A stretch of DNA of 24,287 nucleotides from contig CALKWO010000112.1 in the NCBI GenBank assembly GCA_938003875.1, positions 1-24,287 on the forward strand, written 5' to 3'. Made by a program: the position numbers and the translations under genes. The stretch is from an uncultured bacterium (GTDB taxonomy: Bacteria; Planctomycetota; Uabimicrobiia; Uabimicrobiales; JABWCH01). A model generated the notes under the pieces. The model had not been told where the DNA came from, did not search any database, and saw nothing but the letters and a program-made list of their open reading frames with translations. This document shows, one piece after another, positions 1 through 6,847 of the stretch (position 1 is the stretch's first letter; every line of letters begins with the position of its first letter).

Positions 1-67
1 AAAGGAAGACTGCTTATAGTATGCCACACCTTTCAGAAAGAAGCCAAAGAATCAAAAAATGTCACTT

Positions 68-802
68 TTAAGATAGCAATGGGAGATTGCGATGAGGACG
101 GTTTATGCAAAAGCTATCCTGCTTGCAGGCAATGAGTTTGCGATGAGAATAAAAGGAATATTTACCTTGAAACAGATGGAGAATGGAAGTAACAAAAGAC
201 TCTGAACCCATGACAATTCCTCGCGTAAGAGAGGGATCATGCAGAAGGCCTTTTTCTTCCATTTGTCCGTAAACCATATTGCGATAGTTTTGTTGTCGTT
301 CCAGGGAATCTCTGCCTATTTCGTTGTAAAGAGGGTGAAAATCCAGGACACGATCTTCTTTGCCAAAAGCATGAGCATGGTAGCTGCTCCATTTCCAGTC
401 TTTTGGGTCTTCTACAGCTTTGGCGCGTGCCATGTTTAGCTCAATATAAGTCAACGTGTTGAAAAACTGGGTTTCAGATTCGATGATAGTGGAATAAAAT
501 CTCCCACCCCAAAAGCGTCCTGTTTTATTGTGTAGCTTGTTGTAAGCTTTGGAGTAGTTTCCATTCAGATATTGCATAAACGAGGAAAGAGTATTTTCTT
601 CTGGAGTACTCAGCATCAAATGAACATGGTTACTGGTAATGCAATAAGCATGGACTTTGACCTTGTATATTTTCTTCGTTCTGAGCAATATGTCGAGGTA
701 TGTTTCAAAGTCTTTTTCTTCCTGAAAATAGAACTCTCGATTATTGCATCTGACAGTAATGTGATATAAAGCCCCTACAAAGGCGATTCTTGGAGGATGC
801 AT
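68..802 (-). CDS. REP-associated Y1 (HUH) transposase, TnpA-REP family
   Basis: A 244-residue IS200-like single-strand DNA transposase of the kind that mobilises or maintains REP-type palindromes. Family marks are visible in order: the start YHITVRCNN (strand beta1), HAYCITSNHVHLML with the HUH metal-binding pair (H-V-H), GRFWGGRFYS, and the catalytic-Tyr region TYIELNMARAK, a variant of YIELNPVRA, followed by WKWSSYHAHA. Length is normal for the full-length form and no frameshift is seen. The ATG at 802 follows AGGAG with 6 nt spacing (TATAGGAGCAAAAT). The first seven codons and the whole upstream region lie in a 179-bp unit repeated in tandem just upstream, so the promoter was duplicated with the gene start. 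REP-type transposases are usually single-copy and domesticated (family knowledge); an active role here is inference. Confidence 0.9.
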   Translation of the reverse strand: MHPPRIAFVGALYHITVRCNNREFYFQEEKDFETYLDILLRTKKIYKVKVHAYCITSNHVHLMLSTPEENTLSSFMQYLNGNYSKAYNKLHNKTGRFWGGRFYSTIIESETQFFNTLTYIELNMARAKAVEDPKDWKWSSYHAHAFGKEDRVLDFHPLYNEIGRDSLERQQNYRNMVYGQMEEKGLLHDPSLTRGIVMGSESFVTSILHLFQGKYSFYSHRKLIACKQDSFCINRPHRNLPLLS

Positions 803-860
803 ATTTTGCTCCTATAATTTTGACTATGTTTTATACATTGAATTGATTATAATCGCCTTT
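779..860. repeat. 10-bp inverted repeat around the transposase start, repeated at 958-1039
   Basis: AAAGGCGATT (779-788) and AATCGCCTTT (851-860) are perfect inverted repeats flanking the start codon and ribosome-binding site of the transposase. The second copy of the 179-bp unit has the same pair, with one outer mismatch, at 958-967 and 1030-1039. A further partial AATCGCCTT lies at about 1269-1277. Palindromes next to a REP-type transposase are the expected substrate class, so these may be its recognition sites or an autoregulatory operator. The role is inference. Confidence 0.5.
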
Positions 861-1137
861 GGGACAACTTTCGGATAGATGTTTTACTAGCTTTATATTA
901 AATTATTATAGAAAAACAACTTGAGAAAGTGTCTGACCATTTTACCATTTGACCATTTAAGGCGATTCTTGGAGGATGCATATTTTGCTCCTATAATTTT
1001 GACTATGTTTTATACATTGAATTGATTATAATCGCCTTTGGGACAACTTTCGGATAGATGTTTTACTAGCTTTATATTAAATTATTATAGAAAAACAACT
1101 TGAGAAAGTGTCTGACCATTTTACCATTTGACCATTT
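780..1137. repeat. Perfect 179-bp tandem duplication (780-958 and 959-1137)
   Basis: Two adjacent copies of a 179-bp unit are identical base for base as far as I can compare. The unit holds the first seven codons of the transposase (minus strand), its Shine-Dalgarno site, its 5' region, and the palindrome pair AAAGGCGATT / AATCGCCTTT. The right copy therefore carries an orphan ribosome-binding site and start codon at about 979-981 that reads seven codons and then runs into the repeat junction. Perfect identity implies a recent event. The unit ends in three near-copies of ACCATTT. Confidence 0.92.
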
Positions 1138-1242
1138 TAATAACGAATCATACAAAATTTGTCAAACGGACTTTTATCTGAATCTATAGGCTTCTATCGT
1201 TTTTTGTACCGATGCCATTCTGAAGAAGAAAAGAAGATAGAT

Positions 1243-1377
1243 TCATTTTAGTTGGCAATTCGTATAAAAATCGCCTTCTGGTGGTTGTTCATACGGAGCG
1301 AGAAGATAAGATAAGATCAGAGTAATCAGTGCAAGAAAAGCGACAAAAAATGAAACGAGGCATGTAGCGTCCCTCAT
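1243..1377 (-). CDS. Possible 44-residue single-pass membrane microprotein
   Basis: An ATG at 1377 opens a 44-codon frame ending in TGA at 1243-1245. Residues 6 to 27 (CLVSFFVAFLALITLILSYL and the next few) form one strong hydrophobic helix, followed by a short polar tail with PPEGD. It starts 10 nt after the stop of the membrane protein at 1388-1894 on the same strand, so it could be translated by coupling. Against it: there is no convincing Shine-Dalgarno site and the frame is short. It could also be a decayed C-terminal extension of the upstream gene, which ends within its third hydrophobic segment. Confidence 0.35.
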   Translation of the reverse strand: MRDATCLVSFFVAFLALITLILSYLLAPYEQPPEGDFYTNCQLK

Positions 1378-1387
1378 GGAGTAGCAA

Positions 1388-1894
1388 TCAGAGTAACATA
1401 TATCGTATCTTGGCAATCCCCCAAATAGCTATTAGAACGAAAAAACACTTCAGTTGAAGATTCCATTGTAACCCAAAAATAAATTCAGAAAGAGTCATTC
1501 TGTATTGGTTGCGATATCTACGACAGGATGCACCAATACGATAAAATTGCAGCAAAAATGCGATAAATCCGCCTATACAGGCTGCAATCTGAAACTGGAT
1601 TGCATCATGACGCAAATTGATAATTACTGGCTTCATTTGCCAAAGTTGATACGCTTGATCAATAAAATTGCCCGTCAATCCACCAAGTGCTATCATGTAG
1701 ATCAGGGTAATAAAGAAGAAACGAAACTTTGTCTTAATGGTCATTTGGGGCCATTCCATACGCCCTGTGACAAAGCACTGACTGCACTTCAGACATTGGA
1801 TTTCCGATGGGCCGAGCCCACTAGAAAGAGTGAAGAGTCTTATCTCTACTGGAAATCCGCAGTGTGGACATTTGCCCATATTCCAGAAATACAT
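1388..1894 (-). CDS. Zinc-ribbon membrane protein, function unknown
   Basis: 168 residues. The N-terminus has two Cys pairs, CPHC (about residues 9-12) and CLKC (about 34-37) with a further C at 40, spaced as in a short zinc ribbon. Three hydrophobic segments follow, near FRFFFITLIYMIALGG, FQIAACIGGFIAFLLQF and CFFVLIAIWGIAKI, so the chain probably sits in the inner membrane with the ribbon on the cytoplasmic side. The ATG at 1894 is preceded by AAGGAG with 8 nt spacing, which favours it over the Met five codons later. I do not recognise a named family. A 44-codon membrane frame follows 10 nt downstream. Confidence 0.7.
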   Translation of the reverse strand: MYFWNMGKCPHCGFPVEIRLFTLSSGLGPSEIQCLKCSQCFVTGRMEWPQMTIKTKFRFFFITLIYMIALGGLTGNFIDQAYQLWQMKPVIINLRHDAIQFQIAACIGGFIAFLLQFYRIGASCRRYRNQYRMTLSEFIFGLQWNLQLKCFFVLIAIWGIAKIRYMLL

Positions 1895-2112
1895 GGATCA
1901 TACTCCTTATCTTACAAATTCATTATTCCTTTAATTTGCAATGTTAAATCCAAAAAATTAAGCACAAAAAAGCGTAGGGTAAGCCTTCTGGAAGGAAGAA
2001 AAAGAGTGCTGCCTGAAAAAACAAAAAAATTTGTCTTTCTGATTTTGCAAAGCAAATCAATTTGTTTGATTTCTGCTTCTATGGCATAAATTTGAAAAAC
2101 AAAATTACCATA

Positions 2113-2183
2113 GAGGCACAGAGGACACAGATATACCTAAACCTACGGCTACGGTTTAAGAGTCGCTGGAATCCATGTGCCTC
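2113..2183. repeat. Inverted-repeat element with GAGGCACA arms
   Basis: GAGGCACA (2113-2120) pairs with TGTGCCTC (2176-2183). Inside is a smaller hairpin, AAACC...GGTTT, around TACGGCTAC. The left arm continues as GAGGACACAG, resembling the dispersed element at 14365-14442. Such palindromes occur between genes in many bacterial chromosomes; whether this one acts as a terminator or is just a remnant cannot be told here. Confidence 0.5.
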
Positions 2184-2217
2184 ATTTAAATTTAAAAAAA
2201 TTTTATTTATCCGAAAA

Positions 2218-2355
2218 TCATGTATTTTCGTAATTGTCCAGCATATCGCTCAAAAGTTTACTGTTCCCAATATCATCAGGCTCTCCGCCTATATCCACAA
2301 TCAAGAAATAGTTTGGTAGGTTATTATCCTGCGGGCAACATCTTGCGGCTACAGC
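2218..2355 (-). pseudogene. Possible remnant of a protein-coding gene (45 codons, no start)
   Basis: Between an in-frame TAG (2356-2358) and a TGA (2218-2220) the minus strand is open for 45 codons and reads protein-like, for example FLIVDIGGEPDDIGNSKLL followed by SDMLDNYENT. There is no ribosome-binding site and no ATG until late in the segment. A neighbouring frame that reaches the same place ends GCSRKMLPAG, and a single-base shift would join the two, as expected of a decayed gene. I do not recognise the family. It may also be chance in a repeat-rich stretch. Confidence 0.2.
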
Positions 2356-2433
2356 CTATTCTAACGTTTTCTGTGGTCACAGCCTTATTTATAAAATATC
2401 TTAAATAACAAAGCCTGCTCTTAGCAAATTTTT

Positions 2434-2630
2434 CCTGTGCCAGATGAGCAGTGCTATGATAATAGCATCTGCTCCAGCAGGCGGTATTCAGTCTTATTTT
2501 TTTGTGGACGATAAATACCACAGATTCTGTTAGAGCCAGGCTACAGATATTTCAAAATATTGTATTGGTCAAAATGATCCTGTGCAAAATGAGTAGTGCT
2601 ATAGTAATAGCATCTACTCCATTTTGCGGT
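2434..2630. repeat. Two paralogous stem-loop modules, 145 bp apart, with compensatory changes
   Basis: Module 1 has the stem GAGCAG-TGCTAT, loop GATA, then ATAGCA-T-CTGCTC (2446-2474). Module 2 has GAGTAG-TGCTAT, loop AGTA, then ATAGCA-T-CTACTC (2591-2619). The C-G pair of the outer stem in module 1 is T-A in module 2, so pairing is kept while sequence changes. Both are preceded by CCTGTGC (2434-2440, 2579-2585) and followed by a GCGGT box. In module 2 the stem extends further, GCAAAAT with ATTTTGC. Related flanking words (GGCTA, ACAGATATTT, AAAATATT) recur around 2550 and 2650. This fits a duplicated structured RNA or a palindromic mobile repeat; strand and function are unknown. Confidence 0.6.
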
Positions 2631-2676
2631 TCTAGCATACTTTTAAAGAAGGCTAAAACAGATATTTTAAAATATT

Positions 2677-3132
2677 CTATTTCACACTTTCGATTTTTCT
2701 TTGTATTTCGCCTACAAAACCCTCCAGCTCCGCAGGCAATACTTTATTGTCCTCAAAAATTTGCTGGATTTGCTTGTGCAATTCGATAAAGGCAGGATAC
2801 CATTCTTTATTGGGTGAAGTTTCATAGGCTTTGACAAAAGCCATAAAAGATGTTAGAATATTTTTTCTTTCATTTTCCAAAAATTCTCCTGGTTTTGATT
2901 CATTTGCTTTTTGTGCTGCGTTTATTTGATAATATTCTGAAGATGTCATTACAACAGCCAGCCTTTTGGCATAAAGCTCTAAGAACCAGGATGTCACCAG
3001 GGGAGTTTTCCAATAGAAAAAGCCTGTTGCCATAGCGAGCAACAGTAAAAATACCAGAAAGAAAAGCCATAGATACCCAAGAAAGCCACGTCTTTTTTTT
3101 TCTTTTTGTTCTTCTGAAGATTTTTTGCTCAT
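2677..3132 (-). CDS. Small membrane-anchored protein, function unknown
   Basis: The frame could begin at 3264, but that start lies inside the divergent helicase gene. The ATG at 3132 has AAGGG with about 6 nt spacing and gives 151 residues. The chain starts with a very charged stretch (MSKKSSEEQKEKKRR), then one strong membrane helix (about residues 17-43, GYLWLFFLVFLLLLAMATGF), then an alpha-helical soluble part of about 105 residues rich in Glu, Lys and Gln. The lysine-rich N-terminus suggests it stays in the cytoplasm with the C-terminal part outside. No family is recognised. Only 32 bp separate it from the divergent helicase start, so the two promoters must overlap or lie inside the genes. 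Confidence 0.72.
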   Translation of the reverse strand: MSKKSSEEQKEKKRRGFLGYLWLFFLVFLLLLAMATGFFYWKTPLVTSWFLELYAKRLAVVMTSSEYYQINAAQKANESKPGEFLENERKNILTSFMAFVKAYETSPNKEWYPAFIELHKQIQQIFEDNKVLPAELEGFVGEIQRKIESVK

Positions 3133-3164
3133 GAATTGCCCTTTTATAAAATGGATAAAAAAAA

Positions 3165-5123
3165 ATGAATATCTTACAAGATTTAAATCGTCCTCAAAAA
3201 CAAGCTGTTTGTCATCAGGATGGGCCTTTGCTTGTCCTGGCAGGCCCAGGAAGTGGAAAAACAAGAGTCATCACACAACGCATTGCCTACCTTATATCCC
3301 AAGGTGTTCCCTCGGATCGCATACTCGCCTTGACTTTTACCAACAAAGCTGCCCAGGAAATGGCCCATCGTGTGTCTCAATGGACATCGAATCGTTGTGG
3401 TACATGGGTCTATACTTTTCATGCTTTTTGTGCCAGAATTCTAAGGCAAGAGTGTGAAGTGCTAGGCTATACACCCCATTTCACTATATTCGATACAGAC
3501 GATCAGAAGCGTGCTCTTGGCAAAATTTTAGACAGCATGAATGTGGAGGCCACATCAAAAATAGCGGACATACTCCATAAAATAAGTTATTACAAAAACC
3601 ATTGCATTGCGCCTGATGAGATTCCTGATGAAAATAACTATATGAATAAAAATATTAAAAAAGCATATATTCTTTATCAAGATTTTTTGAAAAAAAACAA
3701 TGCTATGGATTTCGATGATTTGCTCTTAAAGACACTGGAACTATTCACTCATTATAAAAATGTTCTTCACTACTATCAAGAAAAATTTCTGTATATTTTA
3801 GTGGATGAATTTCAGGACACCAATCGCCCCCAGTATCTCATAGCCAGGCAACTTGCTGCTGAGCATAAGAATATATGTGCTACAGGCGATCCTGACCAGT
3901 CCATCTATTCCTGGAGAGGTGCCAATATCAGAAACATTCTGAATTTTGAAAAAGACTTTCCTGAGGCTGTTGTTGTAAGACTGGAACAAAACTATCGCAG
4001 CACAAAGTATATTTTAGAAGCAGCCTCTGCTGTTATCTCACACAATAAGATGCGCAAAGAAAAGACACTATGGACAGAAAAAAAAGGTGGAAATCTCATC
4101 AAGCTTGTCAAATCTTATGATGATAATGAAGAGGCAGAATGGATTTGCAGGGATATCCAGAGGCTGAAAAAAACACGAGGCACCTTTAATGACATGGTCG
4201 TTTTTTATCGCATGAATGCGCAAAGCCGTGCGATTGAAACAGCTTTAAGAAACCAGGGAATCCCTTACGAAATCGTAGGAGGTACGGAATTCTATCAAAG
4301 AGCAGAAATCAAGGATGTCCTGGCATATTTAAGAATTATGGCGAATGAAAGCGATGAAGTATCTCTTTTGCGCATTCTCAATGTACCGCCCCGTGGTCTT
4401 GGAAAAAATGCGATTTCTACCTTGATGCAACTGGCTCAGGAAAAAAATATGACGATCATGCAAGTCATGCGAGATAAAAGCCTCACAAGAGAGATTTCTA
4501 AGAAAGGCCAGACTTCCTTATGGGCTTTTGTGCAGATGATAGATAAATTCAAAAACGAAAAATCACTTCCTTTGTCAAAATTGATAGAAAATCTTCTCCA
4601 AGAATCAGGCTATATGAAGTACATCCAACAAAAAGATGTAAAAAAAGACGAAGACAGGGCAGAAAATATCCAGGAATTTCTGGCTTCTGTTCGAGAGTAT
4701 GAACAAAGATTCACTAACCTGACATTGACGGAATATTTAGAGCGTATATCCCTGATGACCGATGTAGACAAATGGGAAAAAGACAAGCAAGAAAAAGTAA
4801 CGATGATGACCTTACATGCCGCTAAGGGGCTGGAATTCCCCTGCGTTTATATCATAGGTGTCACAGAAGGACTTTTACCCCACAACCGCAGCCTTTCCGA
4901 TGAACAGATCGAAGAAGAGAGAAGGCTCTTCTTTGTAGGCATCACAAGGGCAAAAGAATTGCTTACGCTGAGCTATAGTAAGCTGAGCTATCGCCAGGGT
5001 TCGTTTGATTTTCACAACCAGCCGTCGCGTTTTTTAGAGGAAATTCCCTCGGAGGTATGCGAATCAGCAAACAGCAATGAAAAAAAACAATCGTTTACAC
5101 CCTATGTCTCAAGAAGATGGTAA
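3165..5123 (+). CDS. uvrD: UvrD/PcrA-type superfamily 1 DNA helicase
   Basis: A 652-residue 3'-5' ATP-dependent DNA helicase of the UvrD/PcrA/Rep group, acting in excision repair and removal of obstacles to replication. All SF1A motifs are visible in order: the Q-motif region LNRPQKQAV, Walker A GPGSGKT (Lys32), TFTNKAAQEM (Ia), the Walker B box DEFQD from Asp214, GDPDQSIYSWRGA (III), LEQNYRST (IV), TLHAAKGLEFPCVYIIG (V) and EERRLFFVGITRAKELL (VI). It is shorter than typical PcrA (about 720), with the loss at the C-terminal tail. The ribosome-binding site is weak, but the N-terminus matches the usual family start. It heads a long plus-strand run of closely spaced genes. UvrD, PcrA and Rep cannot be separated from sequence alone. 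Confidence 0.95.
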   Translation: MNILQDLNRPQKQAVCHQDGPLLVLAGPGSGKTRVITQRIAYLISQGVPSDRILALTFTNKAAQEMAHRVSQWTSNRCGTWVYTFHAFCARILRQECEVLGYTPHFTIFDTDDQKRALGKILDSMNVEATSKIADILHKISYYKNHCIAPDEIPDENNYMNKNIKKAYILYQDFLKKNNAMDFDDLLLKTLELFTHYKNVLHYYQEKFLYILVDEFQDTNRPQYLIARQLAAEHKNICATGDPDQSIYSWRGANIRNILNFEKDFPEAVVVRLEQNYRSTKYILEAASAVISHNKMRKEKTLWTEKKGGNLIKLVKSYDDNEEAEWICRDIQRLKKTRGTFNDMVVFYRMNAQSRAIETALRNQGIPYEIVGGTEFYQRAEIKDVLAYLRIMANESDEVSLLRILNVPPRGLGKNAISTLMQLAQEKNMTIMQVMRDKSLTREISKKGQTSLWAFVQMIDKFKNEKSLPLSKLIENLLQESGYMKYIQQKDVKKDEDRAENIQEFLASVREYEQRFTNLTLTEYLERISLMTDVDKWEKDKQEKVTMMTLHAAKGLEFPCVYIIGVTEGLLPHNRSLSDEQIEEERRLFFVGITRAKELLTLSYSKLSYRQGSFDFHNQPSRFLEEIPSEVCESANSNEKKQSFTPYVSRRW

Positions 5124-5538
5124 GGACATTATTGGTATGATAGAAGAAACAGAAGATTTTTTTCGTGCCTATCGCCTTTCTGTAGATGGGTATGAAGTTT
5201 TGGTAGGAAGAGATGCCCAGAGCAACGACTATATCAGCACAAGGCTGGCAAGGCCTAATGATTACTGGTTTCATCTGAAAGGAGATTCAGGTTCTCATGT
5301 GCTTTTGCGATGTCACGAAAAAGAGGAAGTCCCCTCTTCTGAAATACTCCAAAAGGTAGCTTCCCTGGCCGTTTACTATTCCAAGCAAAAAAAAGCAGGG
5401 AAGACTCCTGTTGTTTGTACCCTGGCAAAATATGTAAGCAAGCCTAAAAATGCTCCGCCAGGACTGGTAACAGTTTCTAAAGAAAAGATTCTCAAAGTAG
5501 TTCCCAAATCCGTAGAGGAAATACAGCAAAAAGATTGA
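5077..5538 (+). CDS. Stand-alone NFACT-R (DUF814) domain protein
   Basis: About 153 residues consisting almost only of the NFACT-R domain, which in RqcH/NEMF/Tae2 proteins is fused to NFACT-N and coiled coils and helps bind peptidyl-tRNA on stalled 50S subunits. Visible marks: GYEVLVGRDAQSNDYIS, LARPNDYWFHLKG, GSHVLLRC, ASLAVYYSKQKKAGKTPV and KPKNAPPGLVTV. The first ATG overlaps the helicase gene by 47 nt and lacks a close ribosome-binding site. An ATG at 5137 with AAGGA about 10 nt upstream gives 133 residues and still contains the whole domain, so it is a real alternative start. The function of stand-alone copies is not settled; a role in ribosome rescue or RNA binding is inference. Confidence 0.85.
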   Translation: MKKNNRLHPMSQEDGKDIIGMIEETEDFFRAYRLSVDGYEVLVGRDAQSNDYISTRLARPNDYWFHLKGDSGSHVLLRCHEKEEVPSSEILQKVASLAVYYSKQKKAGKTPVVCTLAKYVSKPKNAPPGLVTVSKEKILKVVPKSVEEIQQKD

Positions 5539-5545
5539 GGTTAGA

Positions 5546-6814
5546 ATGGAACAAAATATATTGTATGGTTTATCAAAAATTCCTTTTTCTTTGCCTAAAG
5601 GCACTTTAATAGAATGTCTTGATGTAAAGAAAACAGCCTCTCAAAAATCAGAAAAACAAATCCTTATTGAAAGCCTTATGAATCCTATAGGCTCTAAGCA
5701 TCTTCATGAAATTGTGCGTGGAAAAAAATCTATCGCCATTCTGATTCCTGGAAAAATGAGATGCGCTGGCACGAAAGATTATATTCCCTTGCTGGTCGAG
5801 GAGTTGAATAAAGCAGGAATTTTGGATAGCCAAATAAAGATTTTTTTAGCAGATGGCACCCATGAACAGCATCTGGAAAGTGACATCCAAAGTCTGTTAG
5901 GCAAAGAAATAGCATTGCGAATCTGCTGCATAGGGCATGATTGTAAAGACGAAAAGTCTCTCGCCTATTTAGGCACTACAAGCTATGGCACTCCTGTTTA
6001 TATTAACAAACAGGTCATGGAATCCGATGTGAAGATACTGACAGGGCGCATTGTCCCGCATTATTTTGCTGGTTTTAGTGGTGGAAGAAAAGCGTTGATT
6101 CCTGGAGTGGCAGGATTCAAGACAATTCTGGCAAACCATAGTTTGACCTTAGATAAATTTTCTGGTATCCATCCTATGGTAAAGCTTGCATCCCTGGATC
6201 AAAACCCTATACATCTTGACATGATGGAAGGGGCAAGAATGGCTAAACCTGATTTTTGTTTCAATACTTTAATGGATACAGAAAACAAAATCATGAGTGC
6301 AGTAGCCGGAGATTTTGAACTCGCGCATAGAGAAGGATGCCAGAGGGCACATAAGCTATTTTGCAAAACGCTTAAGCAATCTGTAGATGTTGTTATTACA
6401 TCACCTGGTGGATTGCCCTATGATTGCAATTTTATGCAATCTCTAAAAGCATTTTTTAATATCCAGGACATTGTTCGTCCTGGCGGTGCTATTTTTTGTA
6501 TAGCACAGTGCGCTGGTGGAATCCATCCAGGGTTTCTTTCCTGGGCGAAAATTTCTTCCTATAATGAATTGAACCAGGCAGTCCGCTCCTCCTATAATCT
6601 TGCAGGCCATAACTCGATTATTCTACGAGAGCTTACCCAAAAGGTGGAGGTTGCTCTTTTCAGCAAAATGGAAAGCAAAATTGTCCAATCTTTAGGCATG
6701 TGTCCTATTGCGACACTTCAGGAAGGAATAGACTGGATTCTTGATCGCTTTAAACAAAATTTTACATACGCCATTGTTCCTTCTGCCAATTTGCTATGCG
6801 CAAGATTAGAGTAA
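5546..6814 (+). CDS. LarA-family (DUF2088) protein, probable nickel-pincer racemase or epimerase
   Basis: 422 residues. LarA enzymes use a nickel-pincer nucleotide bound covalently to a lysine to racemise or epimerise alpha-hydroxy acids. Here the diagnostic run is RIVPHYFAGFSGGRKALIPG: His172 and Lys182 stand exactly 10 apart, as His174 and Lys184 do in the Lactobacillus plantarum enzyme, and His198 (ILANHSL) is 16 further on, matching His200. The DxTR motif that supplies another catalytic His reads IPGKMRCAG here, so substrate or chemistry is probably not that of lactate racemase. No larB, larC or larE (cofactor synthesis) is in the window. GAGG sits 5 nt before the ATG and the gene starts 7 nt after its upstream neighbour. 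It precedes the PLP enzyme by 33 bp. Confidence 0.85.
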   Translation: MEQNILYGLSKIPFSLPKGTLIECLDVKKTASQKSEKQILIESLMNPIGSKHLHEIVRGKKSIAILIPGKMRCAGTKDYIPLLVEELNKAGILDSQIKIFLADGTHEQHLESDIQSLLGKEIALRICCIGHDCKDEKSLAYLGTTSYGTPVYINKQVMESDVKILTGRIVPHYFAGFSGGRKALIPGVAGFKTILANHSLTLDKFSGIHPMVKLASLDQNPIHLDMMEGARMAKPDFCFNTLMDTENKIMSAVAGDFELAHREGCQRAHKLFCKTLKQSVDVVITSPGGLPYDCNFMQSLKAFFNIQDIVRPGGAIFCIAQCAGGIHPGFLSWAKISSYNELNQAVRSSYNLAGHNSIILRELTQKVEVALFSKMESKIVQSLGMCPIATLQEGIDWILDRFKQNFTYAIVPSANLLCARLE

Positions 6815-6847
6815 AATCGCTAAGGTGCTTGAAAAAAAGGAAATTGT

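Larger units (their letters stand above)
1895..2676. other. 782-bp repeat-rich intergenic stretch without a convincing intact gene
   Basis: The stretch lies between two minus-strand genes. The part next to 1894 holds the leader of the zinc-ribbon gene (AAGGAG at 1903-1908 on the minus strand) and an AT-rich region. A hairpin-type element with GAGGCACA / TGTGCCTC arms lies at 2113-2183. A 45-codon open segment that looks like a gene remnant lies at 2218-2355. Two paralogous stem-loop modules 145 bp apart lie at 2434-2630. The frames that cross it on either strand lack ribosome-binding sites and follow the repeats, so I treat them as chance. Confidence 0.6.

Noticed and set aside
1505..2089. 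194-codon plus-strand frame
   Set aside because: It is mostly antisense to the zinc-ribbon membrane gene and its translation shows no family features or ribosome-binding site.
2324..2521. 65-codon minus-strand frame across the first stem-loop module
   Set aside because: It follows the palindrome, has no ribosome-binding site, and its similarity to the second module is explained by the repeat; not called as a gene.
3133..3264. N-terminal extension of the membrane-anchored protein to 195 residues
   Set aside because: It lies inside the start of the divergent helicase gene and lacks a ribosome-binding site; the ATG at 3132 has AAGGG at good spacing.
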